32,061 nt of DNA from positions 1 through 32,061 of the forward strand of contig JAIXVH010000416.1 of NCBI GenBank assembly GCA_027483125.1. The letters are read 5' to 3'. The position numbers and the translations under genes are program-made. Of the stretch, positions 7,877 through 19,232 are shown piece by piece (within the stretch, counting starts at the first letter, position 1; each line of letters starts with the position of its first letter). The DNA is from Acetobacteraceae bacterium (GTDB lineage Bacteria > Pseudomonadota > Alphaproteobacteria > Acetobacterales > Acetobacteraceae). Below the pieces are notes generated by a model. That model saw only the letters and a list, made by a program, of their open reading frames with translations, did not search any database and was not told where the DNA came from.

Positions 7877-8836
7877 ATGCAACGCCGCCAATTGCCGCTG
7901 CTCTCGGGGCTGCTCGCTGCACCAGCGCTCGCCCAACAGGATTATCCGACACGCGCCATCGCCGTCGCTTCCGGCTACGCCGCCGGCGGCGTGACGGACA
8001 TCGTCAGCCGCGCTGTCTCGGCGCGGATGGAACGTGAACTGGGCCAGCCCATGGTGGTGGAAAACCGCGTGGGCGCCGCAACCGCGGTCGCCAATACCCA
8101 TGTCGCGCAGGCGCGGCCGGATGGCTACACGCTGCTGATGGGCACCAGCACCCTGGCCATCAACCCGGCGCTGCAACCGAACCTGACCCCGCGCGAGCCG
8201 ATGCGCGCGCTCGACCCGATCGGCATGGTCTTCCGCTCGGCCTTCGTGCTGCATGTGAACCCTGCCCTGCCGGTGCGGAATATGGCCGAATTCCTGGCCT
8301 ATTGCCGGGCCCATCCGGGGCGGGTGAATTTCGGCTCCTCGGGCACCGGGGCGGTGAACCACCTGTCGCAGGCGCTGCTGGCCGCGCGCGCCAATCTGGA
8401 CGTGGTGCATGTGCCCTTCCGTGGCGGGGCGCCGGCGCTGATCGAACTGCGCGCCGGCCGCATCCAGGCGATGTTCAGCGCCGTGCAGGAAGCGCTGCCG
8501 GCCACGCGCGAAGGGGCGACGCGCGCCATCGGCATTTCGTCGGCCACGCGCAACGCGCTGCTGCCCGATGTGCCGCCGGTGGGCGATGCCGTGCCGGGCT
8601 TCGAGACGGTGTTCTGGCAGGGCCTCTTCGCGCCCACCGGCACGCCGGCGCCGATCATCGCGCGGCTGGGCACCGCATTGCGCGCAGCCACCACCGATGC
8701 CGCGCTGATCGCGCGCATGGCCGAACAGGGCGTGGATATCGTGACCGGTGACGCCACCGCGCTGCGCGACACCTTGGCGCGCGAGACGGTGATGTGGGGC
8801 GATCTGATCCGCACCGCCAATATCCGCCCCGAATAA
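7877..8836 (+). CDS. Bug/TctC-type (tripartite tricarboxylate transporter) substrate-binding protein
   Basis: QQDYPTRAIAVASGYAAGGVTDIVSRAVS; GVNFGSSGTGAVNHL-like and PFRGGAPALIELRAGRI motifs; signal peptide. Confidence 0.92.
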   Translation: MQRRQLPLLSGLLAAPALAQQDYPTRAIAVASGYAAGGVTDIVSRAVSARMERELGQPMVVENRVGAATAVANTHVAQARPDGYTLLMGTSTLAINPALQPNLTPREPMRALDPIGMVFRSAFVLHVNPALPVRNMAEFLAYCRAHPGRVNFGSSGTGAVNHLSQALLAARANLDVVHVPFRGGAPALIELRAGRIQAMFSAVQEALPATREGATRAIGISSATRNALLPDVPPVGDAVPGFETVFWQGLFAPTGTPAPIIARLGTALRAATTDAALIARMAEQGVDIVTGDATALRDTLARETVMWGDLIRTANIRPE

Positions 8837-8852
8837 CCCAGGGAGATCACGC

Positions 8853-10478
<1,626 letters not shown>

Positions 10479-10480
10479 TG

Positions 10481-12475
10481 TCAGGCGGCCAGGGCTCTGC
10501 CTGTCAGGGCCTGTTGCAGGCGGGCACGCAGCGCCACGGTCAGGTCGTTGAAGACCAGGCCGAGCCTGCCATCGCCGTGATCTGTCGCCCTGGCGGGCAG
10601 TTCCAGCCCGGCCCAGCACAGCACCATCATCTCGCCATTGGCCACCGGCGCTGATGCCGCCTCCACCCCGGCACCACCATTGGAGATATCGAGCAGCCGC
10701 GCCGTGATCGACACGCCATTCCTGCGGCGCAGGCTCACCATCTGATCCATGGAACTGCGCGCTTCGGAGCGACGATCGACATCGGGCGTCGCGGTGCGCG
10801 TCGCGCGGACCAGGCCGCCCTGCAGATCCCGCAAGGCATTGCGCACCTGTTCCGCGGTCACGCGCATCTGCTGGGCTTCCTGCCCGGTCTGCCGGGCGAT
10901 GCCGGCAATGCCCTGAACACGCGTGGTGACATCACGCACGGCGCTGGCGGAAGCAGCCACGGCGCCCGCGATCTCCCGGGTGGCGCTGTTCTGTTCTTCC
11001 ATGGCCTGCGCGACCTCGGCTGCGTTCTGGTCCACACTGGCGATGCTGCCAGCGATGCCGCGCACCGCCTCGACCGTCTGCTGGGTGTGCTGGCTCACCT
11101 GGGCCAGCTGGGCATTGATCTCCTCGGTGCGGCGGGCCGTCTGGGTGGCGAGGGTCTTCACCTCGCCGGCAACCACGGCGAAGCCCTTCCCGGCCTCGCC
11201 GGCGCGCGCGGCCTCGATGGTGGCATTCAGCGCCAGCAGATTGGTCTGGCCGGCAATGTCGCTGATCAGCCGCGCGACTTCCGCGATGCTGCCCACCGCA
11301 CCCTGCAATTGCTGCATGCTCGCATTGCCAGCCTCGGTGCCCTCCACCGCACCGCGCACGGCGTTGTTCGCCGTCTGCACGCGTCGGCTGATATCGCGGA
11401 TGCTCGCCGACAATTCATCGGTCGCGCTCGCCACCGTCTCGGCCGCCAGCTGTGCGGCCCCGGCCGCCGCGGCGGCAGCCTCGGTCTCGCGCATGCCTTG
11501 CTCCGCGGCATCGGCCATGCGGATCGCGGCCTCCGCCACATCCTCCATCTGGCGACCGACATCGGCCACGGCCGCGCGCGTCTCATGCTCGATGCGATCA
11601 GCCAGTTCACGCATCGCCGACGTCCGCGCCTCGGCGGCTGCCAGCATCGATGCCTCCCGCGCGGCTCGCAGCTTCGTCGCTTCGCGGGCATTCTCGCGGA
11701 AGACCAGCATGCTTTGCGCCATCTGGCCGATCTCGTCGCGCCGATCCAGACCTGGAATCTCGGTCTCCACCGCGCCATCGGCCAGGCGGACCATGGTCTC
11801 GCGCTGGAGAAGCAGGCCGCGGACCACGCGCCGCTGGATCAGCACCGCCGCGCCCAGCAACAGAAACACGCCGGTCAGCGACAGCACGGCCATCATCCAG
11901 ATGCCGGCGACGCCGCGCGCCTCGGCCGCCTGCACAAGCTGCGATGTCTCGGCAATCTGCGCATCGAGCATGGCGCCGATGCTCTCGGTCAGCGGGTCGA
12001 CCGCGGGATAGAGCCGCTGCACCACCAGTTGATCCAGCGCGGCCGTGTCTTGCCGTCGCAGGATGTCTCCCAGCTGGCGAACCAGCCCGTCGGCGGCGGC
12101 AATGCGCCCGCGCGCATCCTCCATGGCCGTCATGGCGCCCGGCGCCATCTCGCCGCGTGAGGCAGCGCCGCGCACCGCGGTCCAGGCGTCAGCGATCCGG
12201 GCCTCGGCACGCCGCAATTCATCGCGCCCCTCGTCCCAGTTCATGCCGCCATTGCGGACCTTGTGCGCGAGATCGACCACGGAGACCGCGTAACCGTCCG
12301 ACAGCAGCTTGAGGTCGGCGAGGCGACTGGCCGCAGATGTCTGCAGCACCCGAATGGCCTCGGTATTGGACCACAGCAATTGTATGCCGGCAGCACCATT
12401 GGCGACGGCTAGAAGCATGCCCGCGCCCAGGACAAGTGGCAGCATCCACGCAATACGCGCGAATCGATTGAACAT
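10481..12475 (-). CDS. Methyl-accepting chemotaxis protein with HAMP and C-terminal PilZ domain
   Basis: MCP hairpin signature [41 protein letters not shown]-terminal RRSEAR...DISNGGAGV (PilZ-like). Confidence 0.92.
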   Translation of the reverse strand: MFNRFARIAWMLPLVLGAGMLLAVANGAAGIQLLWSNTEAIRVLQTSAASRLADLKLLSDGYAVSVVDLAHKVRNGGMNWDEGRDELRRAEARIADAWTAVRGAASRGEMAPGAMTAMEDARGRIAAADGLVRQLGDILRRQDTAALDQLVVQRLYPAVDPLTESIGAMLDAQIAETSQLVQAAEARGVAGIWMMAVLSLTGVFLLLGAAVLIQRRVVRGLLLQRETMVRLADGAVETEIPGLDRRDEIGQMAQSMLVFRENAREATKLRAAREASMLAAAEARTSAMRELADRIEHETRAAVADVGRQMEDVAEAAIRMADAAEQGMRETEAAAAAAGAAQLAAETVASATDELSASIRDISRRVQTANNAVRGAVEGTEAGNASMQQLQGAVGSIAEVARLISDIAGQTNLLALNATIEAARAGEAGKGFAVVAGEVKTLATQTARRTEEINAQLAQVSQHTQQTVEAVRGIAGSIASVDQNAAEVAQAMEEQNSATREIAGAVAASASAVRDVTTRVQGIAGIARQTGQEAQQMRVTAEQVRNALRDLQGGLVRATRTATPDVDRRSEARSSMDQMVSLRRRNGVSITARLLDISNGGAGVEAASAPVANGEMMVLCWAGLELPARATDHGDGRLGLVFNDLTVALRARLQQALTGRALAA

Positions 12476-12548
12476 TTTTGACTCTACCTTGCTCGAAGGT
12501 TGGAACCCTGCCCATCAACCCTGAACACATCGTTAAGTCGGTGCTACG

Positions 12549-13169
12549 ATGGATGACGTGTCACCTCTGCGCATCCTCATCCTCATCGCGGGCATCGCCT
12601 CCCTCTGCACGCTGCCCATCGCCTTTGGTGCTCTGGCCGCGCTCGAGGCCACGCGCGTTCCAGGCAGCGCGGGCGAGTTGATCCATGCCGGGCAGATCGC
12701 ACTCATCGCCCTGCCATTCGCCGGCCCATTCGTGGCGCTGGCCGCCTGGCGCGCCCGCGGCGGCTTCGCCTGGCTGCTGGCCATCAGCATTCCCGCGACA
12801 CCCATCCTCGCCATCGCGGCCATGCTGGTGGGGCAGGCCATGGCCGAGCGCGATGCCGGGCTGCGCGCCGACCAGGCGCCGACCGAGAATGTGGCACTCG
12901 CCGCCTTCCTCGCACGGCCCGATGCGCCCGATGTGCTGGTGCTGCGCAGCCGCGGCCTGACCGCCATCCCGCCCGCTGTCTTCGCCGCCCCCTTCCTGCG
13001 CGAACTGGTGCTCGAGGATAATGCGATCAGCGCGCTGCCCGATGCGCTGCTCAACATGCCCGCGCTGCGTGTGGTGCGTGTCACCAACAACCCGATCCCG
13101 CGTGCCGAGATCGTGCGCTTCGCGCTGGTGCAACGTGCCCAAGGACGCGACATCCGCATCATCCCCTGA
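12549..13169 (+). CDS. Membrane protein with C-terminal leucine-rich-repeat-like segment
   Basis: N-terminal hydrophobic segments; LVLRSRGLTAIPPAVFAAPFLRELVLEDNAISALPDALLNMPALRVVRVTNNPIP. Confidence 0.7.
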   Translation: MDDVSPLRILILIAGIASLCTLPIAFGALAALEATRVPGSAGELIHAGQIALIALPFAGPFVALAAWRARGGFAWLLAISIPATPILAIAAMLVGQAMAERDAGLRADQAPTENVALAAFLARPDAPDVLVLRSRGLTAIPPAVFAAPFLRELVLEDNAISALPDALLNMPALRVVRVTNNPIPRAEIVRFALVQRAQGRDIRIIP

Positions 13170-13247
13170 TGCGAAAGGCATGGAAGAAACGCCTTGCGCC
13201 ACCCTGCGCGCGGGTCTTGCATGTCGCCATCAGCGAAGGAGAGCGCG

Positions 13248-14843
13248 ATGAAACCCGCCCTTTTGGCCGGAGCCCTGGCCTTGATGGCCAGCACGGCCAT
13301 GGCCCAGCAACCGCGCGTCCTGCGCATCGCCATGACGGCCGCAGATGTGCCCACAACCTCCGGCATGCCCAATAACGGCTTCGAAGGCATGCGCTTCCTG
13401 GGCTACCCGGTCTTCGAGGCACTGACCGCCTGGGACCTCTCGGACCCCGCGCGCCCCGCCGGCCTGCGCCCGGGCCTGGCCGAACGCTGGGAACAGGATG
13501 CGGCCGATCCGCGCCTTTGGCGCTTCCATCTGCGGCGCGGCGTGCAGTTCCATGACGGTACGGCCTTCAACGCCGATGCGGTGATCTGGAACCTCGACCG
13601 CTTCTTCCGCAATGACAGCCCGCAATTCGACGCCACCGGCAGCGCCATCACCCGCGGCCGCATCCCGGTGCTGGAGAGCTACCGCAAGATCGACGACTTC
13701 ACGGTCGAGATCCGCACCACGCGCCCGGTCTCCTACTGGCCCTATCTGCAGGTCTATATCCTGATCACCTCGCCGCAATCCTTCGAGGCTGCTGGCCGCG
13801 ACTGGGCACGCGTGGCAGCCCTGCCGGCGGCCGGCACCGGCCCCTTCCGCATCAGCCGCTTCGTGCCGCGCCAGCAGGCCGAGCTCTCGCGCAACGACAA
13901 TTACTGGGACAGCGCACGCCGCGCGCGGGTGGACCGCGTGCTGCTGCTGCCCATGCCCGAAGCCACGACACGGCTTGCAGCCCTGCGCTCCGGCCAGGTG
14001 GATTGGGTGGAGGTGCCGCCGCCGGACGCCATCCCCTCGCTGCGGCAGGCGGGCTTCCAGATCAGCACCGGCTCCTACCCGCATGTCTGGCCCTGGGTCT
14101 TCGCCGCCGGCCGGCCCGGCAGCCCCGTCGCCGATGTGCGCGTCCGGCAGGGGTTGAACTACTGCATCGACCGCCCCGCCATGGTGCAACTGCTCAACGG
14201 CACGGCCGAACCGAGCGTGGGCTTCTTCAAGCCCAATGACCCGAATTTCGGCAGCCCGCAGAACCAGTACCTCCTGGACGCGGCGCGCGGCCGGGCGCTG
14301 CTGGCCGAAGCCGGCTTCAACGCGCAGCGCCCGCTGACGCTGCGCGTGGGCATCTCCACCTCCGGCTCCGGCCAGATGCTGCCGCTGCCGATGAACGAGT
14401 TCCTGCAACAGCAGCTGCAACAGAATTGCGGCGTGCGCGTCGCCTTCGAAGTGGTGGAATGGAACACCCTGCTCGCCGGCCTGCGCGCCGAACCGGGCCA
14501 GCCCGCCTGGCTCGGCGCGGATGCGCTGAACATCAGCCTGGTCTCCTCGGATGCGGCGCAGATGGCGCGCTGGTTCATCAGCGCCAACTTCACGCCGCGC
14601 GGCTCCAATGCCGGGCATTGGCGGGACGAGGCCTTCGATACCGCCTTCACCGCGCTGGAGACCGAACGCGACCCCGCGCGCATCGCAGGCCTGCTGCGCA
14701 CCGCGCATGAACGCCTGGTGGACAACCCGCCCTGGCTCTGGATCGTGCATGACCTGAACCCGCGCGCCATGTCCCGCCGGGTGCAGGGTTTCACCCCGCC
14801 GCAATCCTGGTTCATCGACCTGGCGACGGTGACGGTGCAGTAG
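13248..14843 (+). CDS. ABC transporter substrate-binding protein, peptide/nickel family (SBP_bac_5)
   Basis: Start refined to MKPALLAGALALMASTAMAQ; WRFHLRRGVQFHDGTAFNADAVIWNLDR. Confidence 0.94.
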   Translation: MKPALLAGALALMASTAMAQQPRVLRIAMTAADVPTTSGMPNNGFEGMRFLGYPVFEALTAWDLSDPARPAGLRPGLAERWEQDAADPRLWRFHLRRGVQFHDGTAFNADAVIWNLDRFFRNDSPQFDATGSAITRGRIPVLESYRKIDDFTVEIRTTRPVSYWPYLQVYILITSPQSFEAAGRDWARVAALPAAGTGPFRISRFVPRQQAELSRNDNYWDSARRARVDRVLLLPMPEATTRLAALRSGQVDWVEVPPPDAIPSLRQAGFQISTGSYPHVWPWVFAAGRPGSPVADVRVRQGLNYCIDRPAMVQLLNGTAEPSVGFFKPNDPNFGSPQNQYLLDAARGRALLAEAGFNAQRPLTLRVGISTSGSGQMLPLPMNEFLQQQLQQNCGVRVAFEVVEWNTLLAGLRAEPGQPAWLGADALNISLVSSDAAQMARWFISANFTPRGSNAGHWRDEAFDTAFTALETERDPARIAGLLRTAHERLVDNPPWLWIVHDLNPRAMSRRVQGFTPPQSWFIDLATVTVQ

Positions 14844-14847
14844 CCGT

Positions 14848-14903
14848 TCTAGAGCACGTTCCGACCAGCTTGAATCAAGCTGGTCGGAAGACCGTGCTCT
14901 AGA
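14848..14903. repeat. Bulged hairpin 1 (tctagagcacg + 15-bp stem)
   Basis: 11-bp and 15-bp perfectly complementary arms separated by a 3-nt bulge (gac) on the right. Confidence 0.9.
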
Positions 14904-14913
14904 AGCATAGCTG

Positions 14914-14978
14914 CTAGAGCAGCTGATGTCCGATCGGCTGAACCGCGTAGCGGTTCAGCCGATCGGACGCTGCTCTAG
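14914..14978. repeat. Bulged hairpin 2 (ctagagcagc + 19-bp stem, loop gta)
   Basis: 10-bp and 19-bp perfectly complementary arms separated by a 4-nt bulge (tgat) on the left. Confidence 0.9.
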
Positions 14979-14999
14979 GCCGGCCATTGATGGCCGGCC
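14978..14999. terminator. Hairpin 3 (ggccggcca/tggccggcc, loop ttga)
   Basis: 9-bp perfect stem; only a short pyrimidine stretch follows. Confidence 0.5.
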
Positions 15000-15044
15000 C
15001 TTCTGCGCCGATCATGACCGCGCGACACCACAAGGGAACACGCC

Positions 15045-15380
15045 ATGATCGTCGATCTTCGCATCTACACCTGCAAGCCCAACAAGCTGCCCGCCTTCCT
15101 GAAGCTCTATGAGGAGAAGGCCTGGCCCTTGCAGCTGAAATACCTGGAGAATTGCGTCGGCTGGTACCAGACCGTGGAAGGCGCGCTGAACACCGTCGTC
15201 CATATGTGGGGCTATACCGACCAGGGCGACCGCGAACGCCGCCGCGCCGCCATGGCCGCCGACCCGGCCTGGGGCGAATACCTCAAGGCCGCAGCCGAGC
15301 AGGAATTGCTGGTGGCGATGGAGAACCGCATCCTCCGCCGCGCGCCGCATTTCGAAAAGCACCTGGCCGCCAAGGGCTGA
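15045..15380 (+). CDS. NIPSNAP family protein
   Basis: MIVDLRIYTCKPNKLPAFLKLYEEKAWPLQLKYLENCVGWYQTVEGALNTVVHMWGY. Confidence 0.9.
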   Translation: MIVDLRIYTCKPNKLPAFLKLYEEKAWPLQLKYLENCVGWYQTVEGALNTVVHMWGYTDQGDRERRRAAMAADPAWGEYLKAAAEQELLVAMENRILRRAPHFEKHLAAKG

Positions 15381-15397
15381 TCGGCCCTGCCGCCCGT

Positions 15398-15421
15398 CTC
15401 GCCTGCCAATCGGCAGGCGAG
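15398..15421. terminator. Hairpin (ctcgcctgcc/ggcaggcgag, loop aatc)
   Basis: 10-bp perfect inverted repeat 18 bp after the NIPSNAP stop. Confidence 0.55.
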
Positions 15422-15644
15422 ATGCTGGCCCGGGCCTCCGGCCTGCCGGGCCTGGCGGTAGTGGTGATCTATTCGGGGTCCCGGGCAGCCCACTCGGGCG
15501 CTGGTCCTGGACCTGTGCCGGGTGCGCGACTGGCGGGCGCGGAGCCGGATGCGATCGCCACCGCCTGCATTCTCAGCCGCCAGCATGCTCAAGCAGTCAC
15601 TGAGCGCTTGGCGCCATCGGCCCAGTGCTGCTATCGCAATCCAT

Positions 15645-16509
15645 AATGCCGCCGCCGCACCTGACAGCGTTGAATGCCCAGGACAAGCCCGTCGAGAGGA
15701 CGCCGCGGCTGGGTTGGCTGCGTTCGGCCAATCCGCCGCCCAGCCCGCGACCCACGGCATTGGCTGCAGCTGCCAAGGCCAGGCCGCCCGAAGTTCCGCC
15801 GACGATCGAGGCCCTGACGCCCCCTCCGCCGGCGCCACCCAGGCCCGCGGCCACCCGGCGCCGCTCCCAGCCGGATGATGAGGACCTGCTCGCGCACCTC
15901 CCACCCGCGCAGGTCCCCCTGCGCATGGCTGCCGGCGTGGTGGTCACACCGGATGATGCGCCGGCCGCCGCATCAGCGCCCGCCATGCTCCCCGCCCCGG
16001 CGCCCTCTCCGGCGCCCGCCGCGCCAGCCAGCACGGCGCGCAACCCCGCGGCCGAGCGTGCCTATCGCGCCGGCCGCGCCGGCCGCACGCCGCGGCATGC
16101 CATGTCGGCCGCCGAACTCGCCGCCTGGCGCGAGGGCGCGATGCAGGCTGGCCGCGCTCGCGACCCGATCTTCGGCGCCCCGCGCGCCTGGTGGTGGGTC
16201 GCACTCGCGCTGCTCCTGCTGCAACCGCTGGCCTATGCCGCGATGTGGTCCGGCATGCCCGGCACGGTCGCCGATTTCCTGATGACACCGCTGGGCCGCG
16301 AGGCTTGGCTCACGCTCGGCCCGGCCTATGCCGGCTGGTCCTTCTGGGGCCTGGTGTTCGCAGCCGCGCTGCTGCTGCAATTGCTGCGGCCGCTGGAACC
16401 GGTGCTGATCCTGCTCGCCGGTGCGTATTGGGTCTGGACGGGCTTGCACCTCGCCCATCTCTCTGGCTGGCTCGCGCAGAATATTCCGCCGTTGCCACTG
16501 CCGGGTTGA
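15645..16509 (+). CDS. Pro/Ala-rich membrane protein, unknown function
   Basis: MPPPHLTALNAQDKPVERTPRLGWLRSANPPP...; about 3 hydrophobic C-terminal segments; start uncertain (15625 or 15645). Confidence 0.65.
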
Positions 16510-16540
16510 CCCCGCGCGCGGCGCGGCGCGGGAGGATCCG

Positions 16541-18838
16541 ATGACCACCACCGCCTGGCTGCCGCATTCCTCGCATTGGGGCGCCTTTTCGGCGCGCATG
16601 GGCACGGCCGGGCTGGAATTGCGGCCGCATCCGGCCGATCCCGACCCTTCGGCCCTGCTGCACAACATGCCCGCCGCACTGAACCACCGCGCGCGCGTGG
16701 CGCAGCCCATGGTCAGGCGCGGCTGGCTGGAGCGTGGGCCGGGCCCCGATGCGCGGCGCGGGCGCGATGCATTCGTGGCCCTGCCCTGGGACCGCGCGCT
16801 GGATCTGCTGGGCGCGGAGCTGGCGCGGGTGCGGGATTCGCACGGGCCGGGCGCGGTGTTCGGCGGCTCCTATGGCTGGTCCAGCGCGGGGCGCTTCCAC
16901 CATGCGCAGAGCCAGGTGCATCGCTTCCTGAACATGGCGCTGGGTGGCTATGTGCGCTCGGTCAACAGCTACAGCGCGGGTGCCTCGGGCGTGATCCTGC
17001 CGCGCATTGTCGGCACCATGGAGGATGTCGCACGCCGCAACGTCACCTGGGAGGCGGTGGCTGAGCACAGCGAGATCTTGCTCGCCTTCGGCGGCATGGC
17101 GCTGAAGAACAGCGCCGTCGCCTCGGGCGGTATTTCCCGGCATGTCGAGCGCGGCGCCATGGACCAGGCGGCGCGGCGCGGTTGCCAGTTCATCTGCATC
17201 GGCCCGTTGCGCGACGACCTGCCCGAGGAAGCGCGCGCCGAATGGTGGCCCATCCGCCCCAATACCGACACCGCGCTGATGCTGGCACTCGCCCACACAT
17301 TGCTGGCCGAAAACCTGCACGACGAGGCCTTCCTGGCCAGCCACACCGCCGGCTGGCCGGTGCTGCGCGATTACCTGCTGGCCGCGCCCGCCAAGACCGC
17401 CGAATGGGCGGCCGGCATCACCGGCATCGACGCCGCGCGCATTCGCGATCTGGCGCGCCGATTGGCGGGCAGGCGCAGCCTGATCACGGTGGCGCATTCC
17501 CTCCAGCGCGCCGAATTCGGCGAGCAGCCGGTGTGGATGGGCCTGGCCCTGGCCGCGATGCTGGGCCAGATCGGCCTGCCTGGCGGCGGCTATCACTATG
17601 CGCTGGGCGCGCTGGGCCATACCGGCAGGCGCAGTGTGGCAGTGCCGATCGCGGCCCTTCCCCAGGGCAGCAATGCGGTGCGCGCCTTCATCCCCGTCGC
17701 GCGCATCGCCGACATGCTGCTGCACCCGGGCGAGGGATACGATTATGATGGCCGGCGTTATGCTTATCCGGATATCCGGATGGTCTATTGGGCCGGCGGC
17801 AATCCCTTCCATCATCACCAGGATCTGAATCGCCTGCGCCGCGCCTTCGCGCGTGTCGACACGCTGGTGGTCCACGAAAGCGCCTGGACCGCGACCGCGC
17901 GCCACGCCGATATCGTGCTGCCCGCGACGCTGACGATGGAGCGCGAGGATATCGGCGGCGCGCCCACCGACCCGGTGCTGATCCCGATGCGGCGATTGGC
18001 CGAACCCTTCGGCCAGGCGCGTGACGACTTCGCGATCTTCGCCGCCCTGGCCGCGCGGCTGGGGCGAGAGCACGCCTTCACCGAAGGCCGCGATGTGCAG
18101 GGCTGGCTGCGGCATCTCTATGAACCCACGCGCGCGGCGCTGGCCGAGCGCGGCCTGCCTGCGCCTGACTTCGAGGACTTCTGGAACGGCCCTGGCCTGG
18201 ACCTGCCCTTCGCGCCGGATGATGGCGGCATCCTGCGCCGCTTCCGCGACGACCCCGCGGGCCAGGCGCTGCACACGCCCAGCGGCAGGATCGAACTTGC
18301 CTCCGAGGTGATCGCGGGCTTCGGCTATGCGGATTGCCCCGGCCACCCGGCCTGGATCGCGCCCCAGGATGTGCCGCATGCGGCGGCCCCCCTGCACCTG
18401 GTCGCGAACCAACCGGCGACCCGGCTGCATTCCCAGCTGGATTTCGGCGCGACCAGCCAGGCCGCCAAGCGCCGCGGGCGGGAGGCGATGCGCATCCACC
18501 CCGAGGATGCCGCCGCGCGCGGCATCGCCGATGGCGATGTGGTGCGGCTGTTCAATGCGCGCGGGGCGTGCCTGGCGACGGCGACAGTCAGTGATGATGT
18601 GATGCCGGGCGTGGTGCATCTGCCGACCGGCGCCTGGTACGACCCCGAGGATGCGGCCGAGGACGCCCCGCTCTGTGTGCATGGCAACCCGAATGTGTTG
18701 ACGCGGGATGTGGGGACATCCTCGCTCGCGCAGGGTTGTACGGGGCAGTTGACCACGGTCGAGGTGGAGCGCTTCATCGGCAACCTGCCGCCGGTGCGCG
18801 CCTTCGATCCGCCGGTGCCGGCCCTGGCCGCTGAATAG
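16541..18838 (+). CDS. Molybdopterin-dependent oxidoreductase, BisC/TorA (DMSO reductase) family
   Basis: Start refined to MTTTAWLPHSSHWGAFSARM; GSYGWSSAGRFHHAQSQVHRFLN; NSYSAGASGVILPRIVG; no Tat signal or N-terminal 4Fe-4S cysteines. Confidence 0.9.
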   Translation: MTTTAWLPHSSHWGAFSARMGTAGLELRPHPADPDPSALLHNMPAALNHRARVAQPMVRRGWLERGPGPDARRGRDAFVALPWDRALDLLGAELARVRDSHGPGAVFGGSYGWSSAGRFHHAQSQVHRFLNMALGGYVRSVNSYSAGASGVILPRIVGTMEDVARRNVTWEAVAEHSEILLAFGGMALKNSAVASGGISRHVERGAMDQAARRGCQFICIGPLRDDLPEEARAEWWPIRPNTDTALMLALAHTLLAENLHDEAFLASHTAGWPVLRDYLLAAPAKTAEWAAGITGIDAARIRDLARRLAGRRSLITVAHSLQRAEFGEQPVWMGLALAAMLGQIGLPGGGYHYALGALGHTGRRSVAVPIAALPQGSNAVRAFIPVARIADMLLHPGEGYDYDGRRYAYPDIRMVYWAGGNPFHHHQDLNRLRRAFARVDTLVVHESAWTATARHADIVLPATLTMEREDIGGAPTDPVLIPMRRLAEPFGQARDDFAIFAALAARLGREHAFTEGRDVQGWLRHLYEPTRAALAERGLPAPDFEDFWNGPGLDLPFAPDDGGILRRFRDDPAGQALHTPSGRIELASEVIAGFGYADCPGHPAWIAPQDVPHAAAPLHLVANQPATRLHSQLDFGATSQAAKRRGREAMRIHPEDAAARGIADGDVVRLFNARGACLATATVSDDVMPGVVHLPTGAWYDPEDAAEDAPLCVHGNPNVLTRDVGTSSLAQGCTGQLTTVEVERFIGNLPPVRAFDPPVPALAAE

Positions 18839-18908
18839 CCGCCGCACGCCGCGCTTGACGCCGCGCCCCCCGGCGCGCTGCACTGGCGCGAAGCAATGGG
18901 GGGGACGG

Positions 18909-19232
18909 ATGGCCAGCGTGGTGTTCATCACCGCCGATGGCACGCGCCATGATATACAGGCCGAGGATGGCCTGTCGCTCATGCATGCGGCGACCGCATC
19001 CGGCGTGCCCGGCATCGATGCCGATTGCTTCGGCGCCTGCGCCTGCGCCACCTGCGCGGTGACGATCGGCGCCGAATGGGCCGATACCCTGCCGCCGCCC
19101 GATCTCGAGGAGCGCGCCATGCTGGCCGAACTGCCGGCCGCCGAGGCCCGCACGCGCCTATCCTGCCAGATCATCGCCTCGCCCCTGATCGAAGGCATCA
19201 CGCTGCACATCCCGGAGGCCCAAGCCCGATGA
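18909..19232 (+). CDS. [2Fe-2S] ferredoxin, adrenodoxin/putidaredoxin type
   Basis: MASVVFITADGTRHDIQAEDG; CFGACACATC cluster motif (Cx5CxxC) and distal RLSCQI. Confidence 0.94.
   Translation: MASVVFITADGTRHDIQAEDGLSLMHAATASGVPGIDADCFGACACATCAVTIGAEWADTLPPPDLEERAMLAELPAAEARTRLSCQIIASPLIEGITLHIPEAQAR

Noticed and set aside
15152-15646. 164-aa ORF spanning the NIPSNAP gene and the following spacer
   Set aside because: Out-of-frame overlap with NIPSNAP and runs through a terminator-like hairpin.
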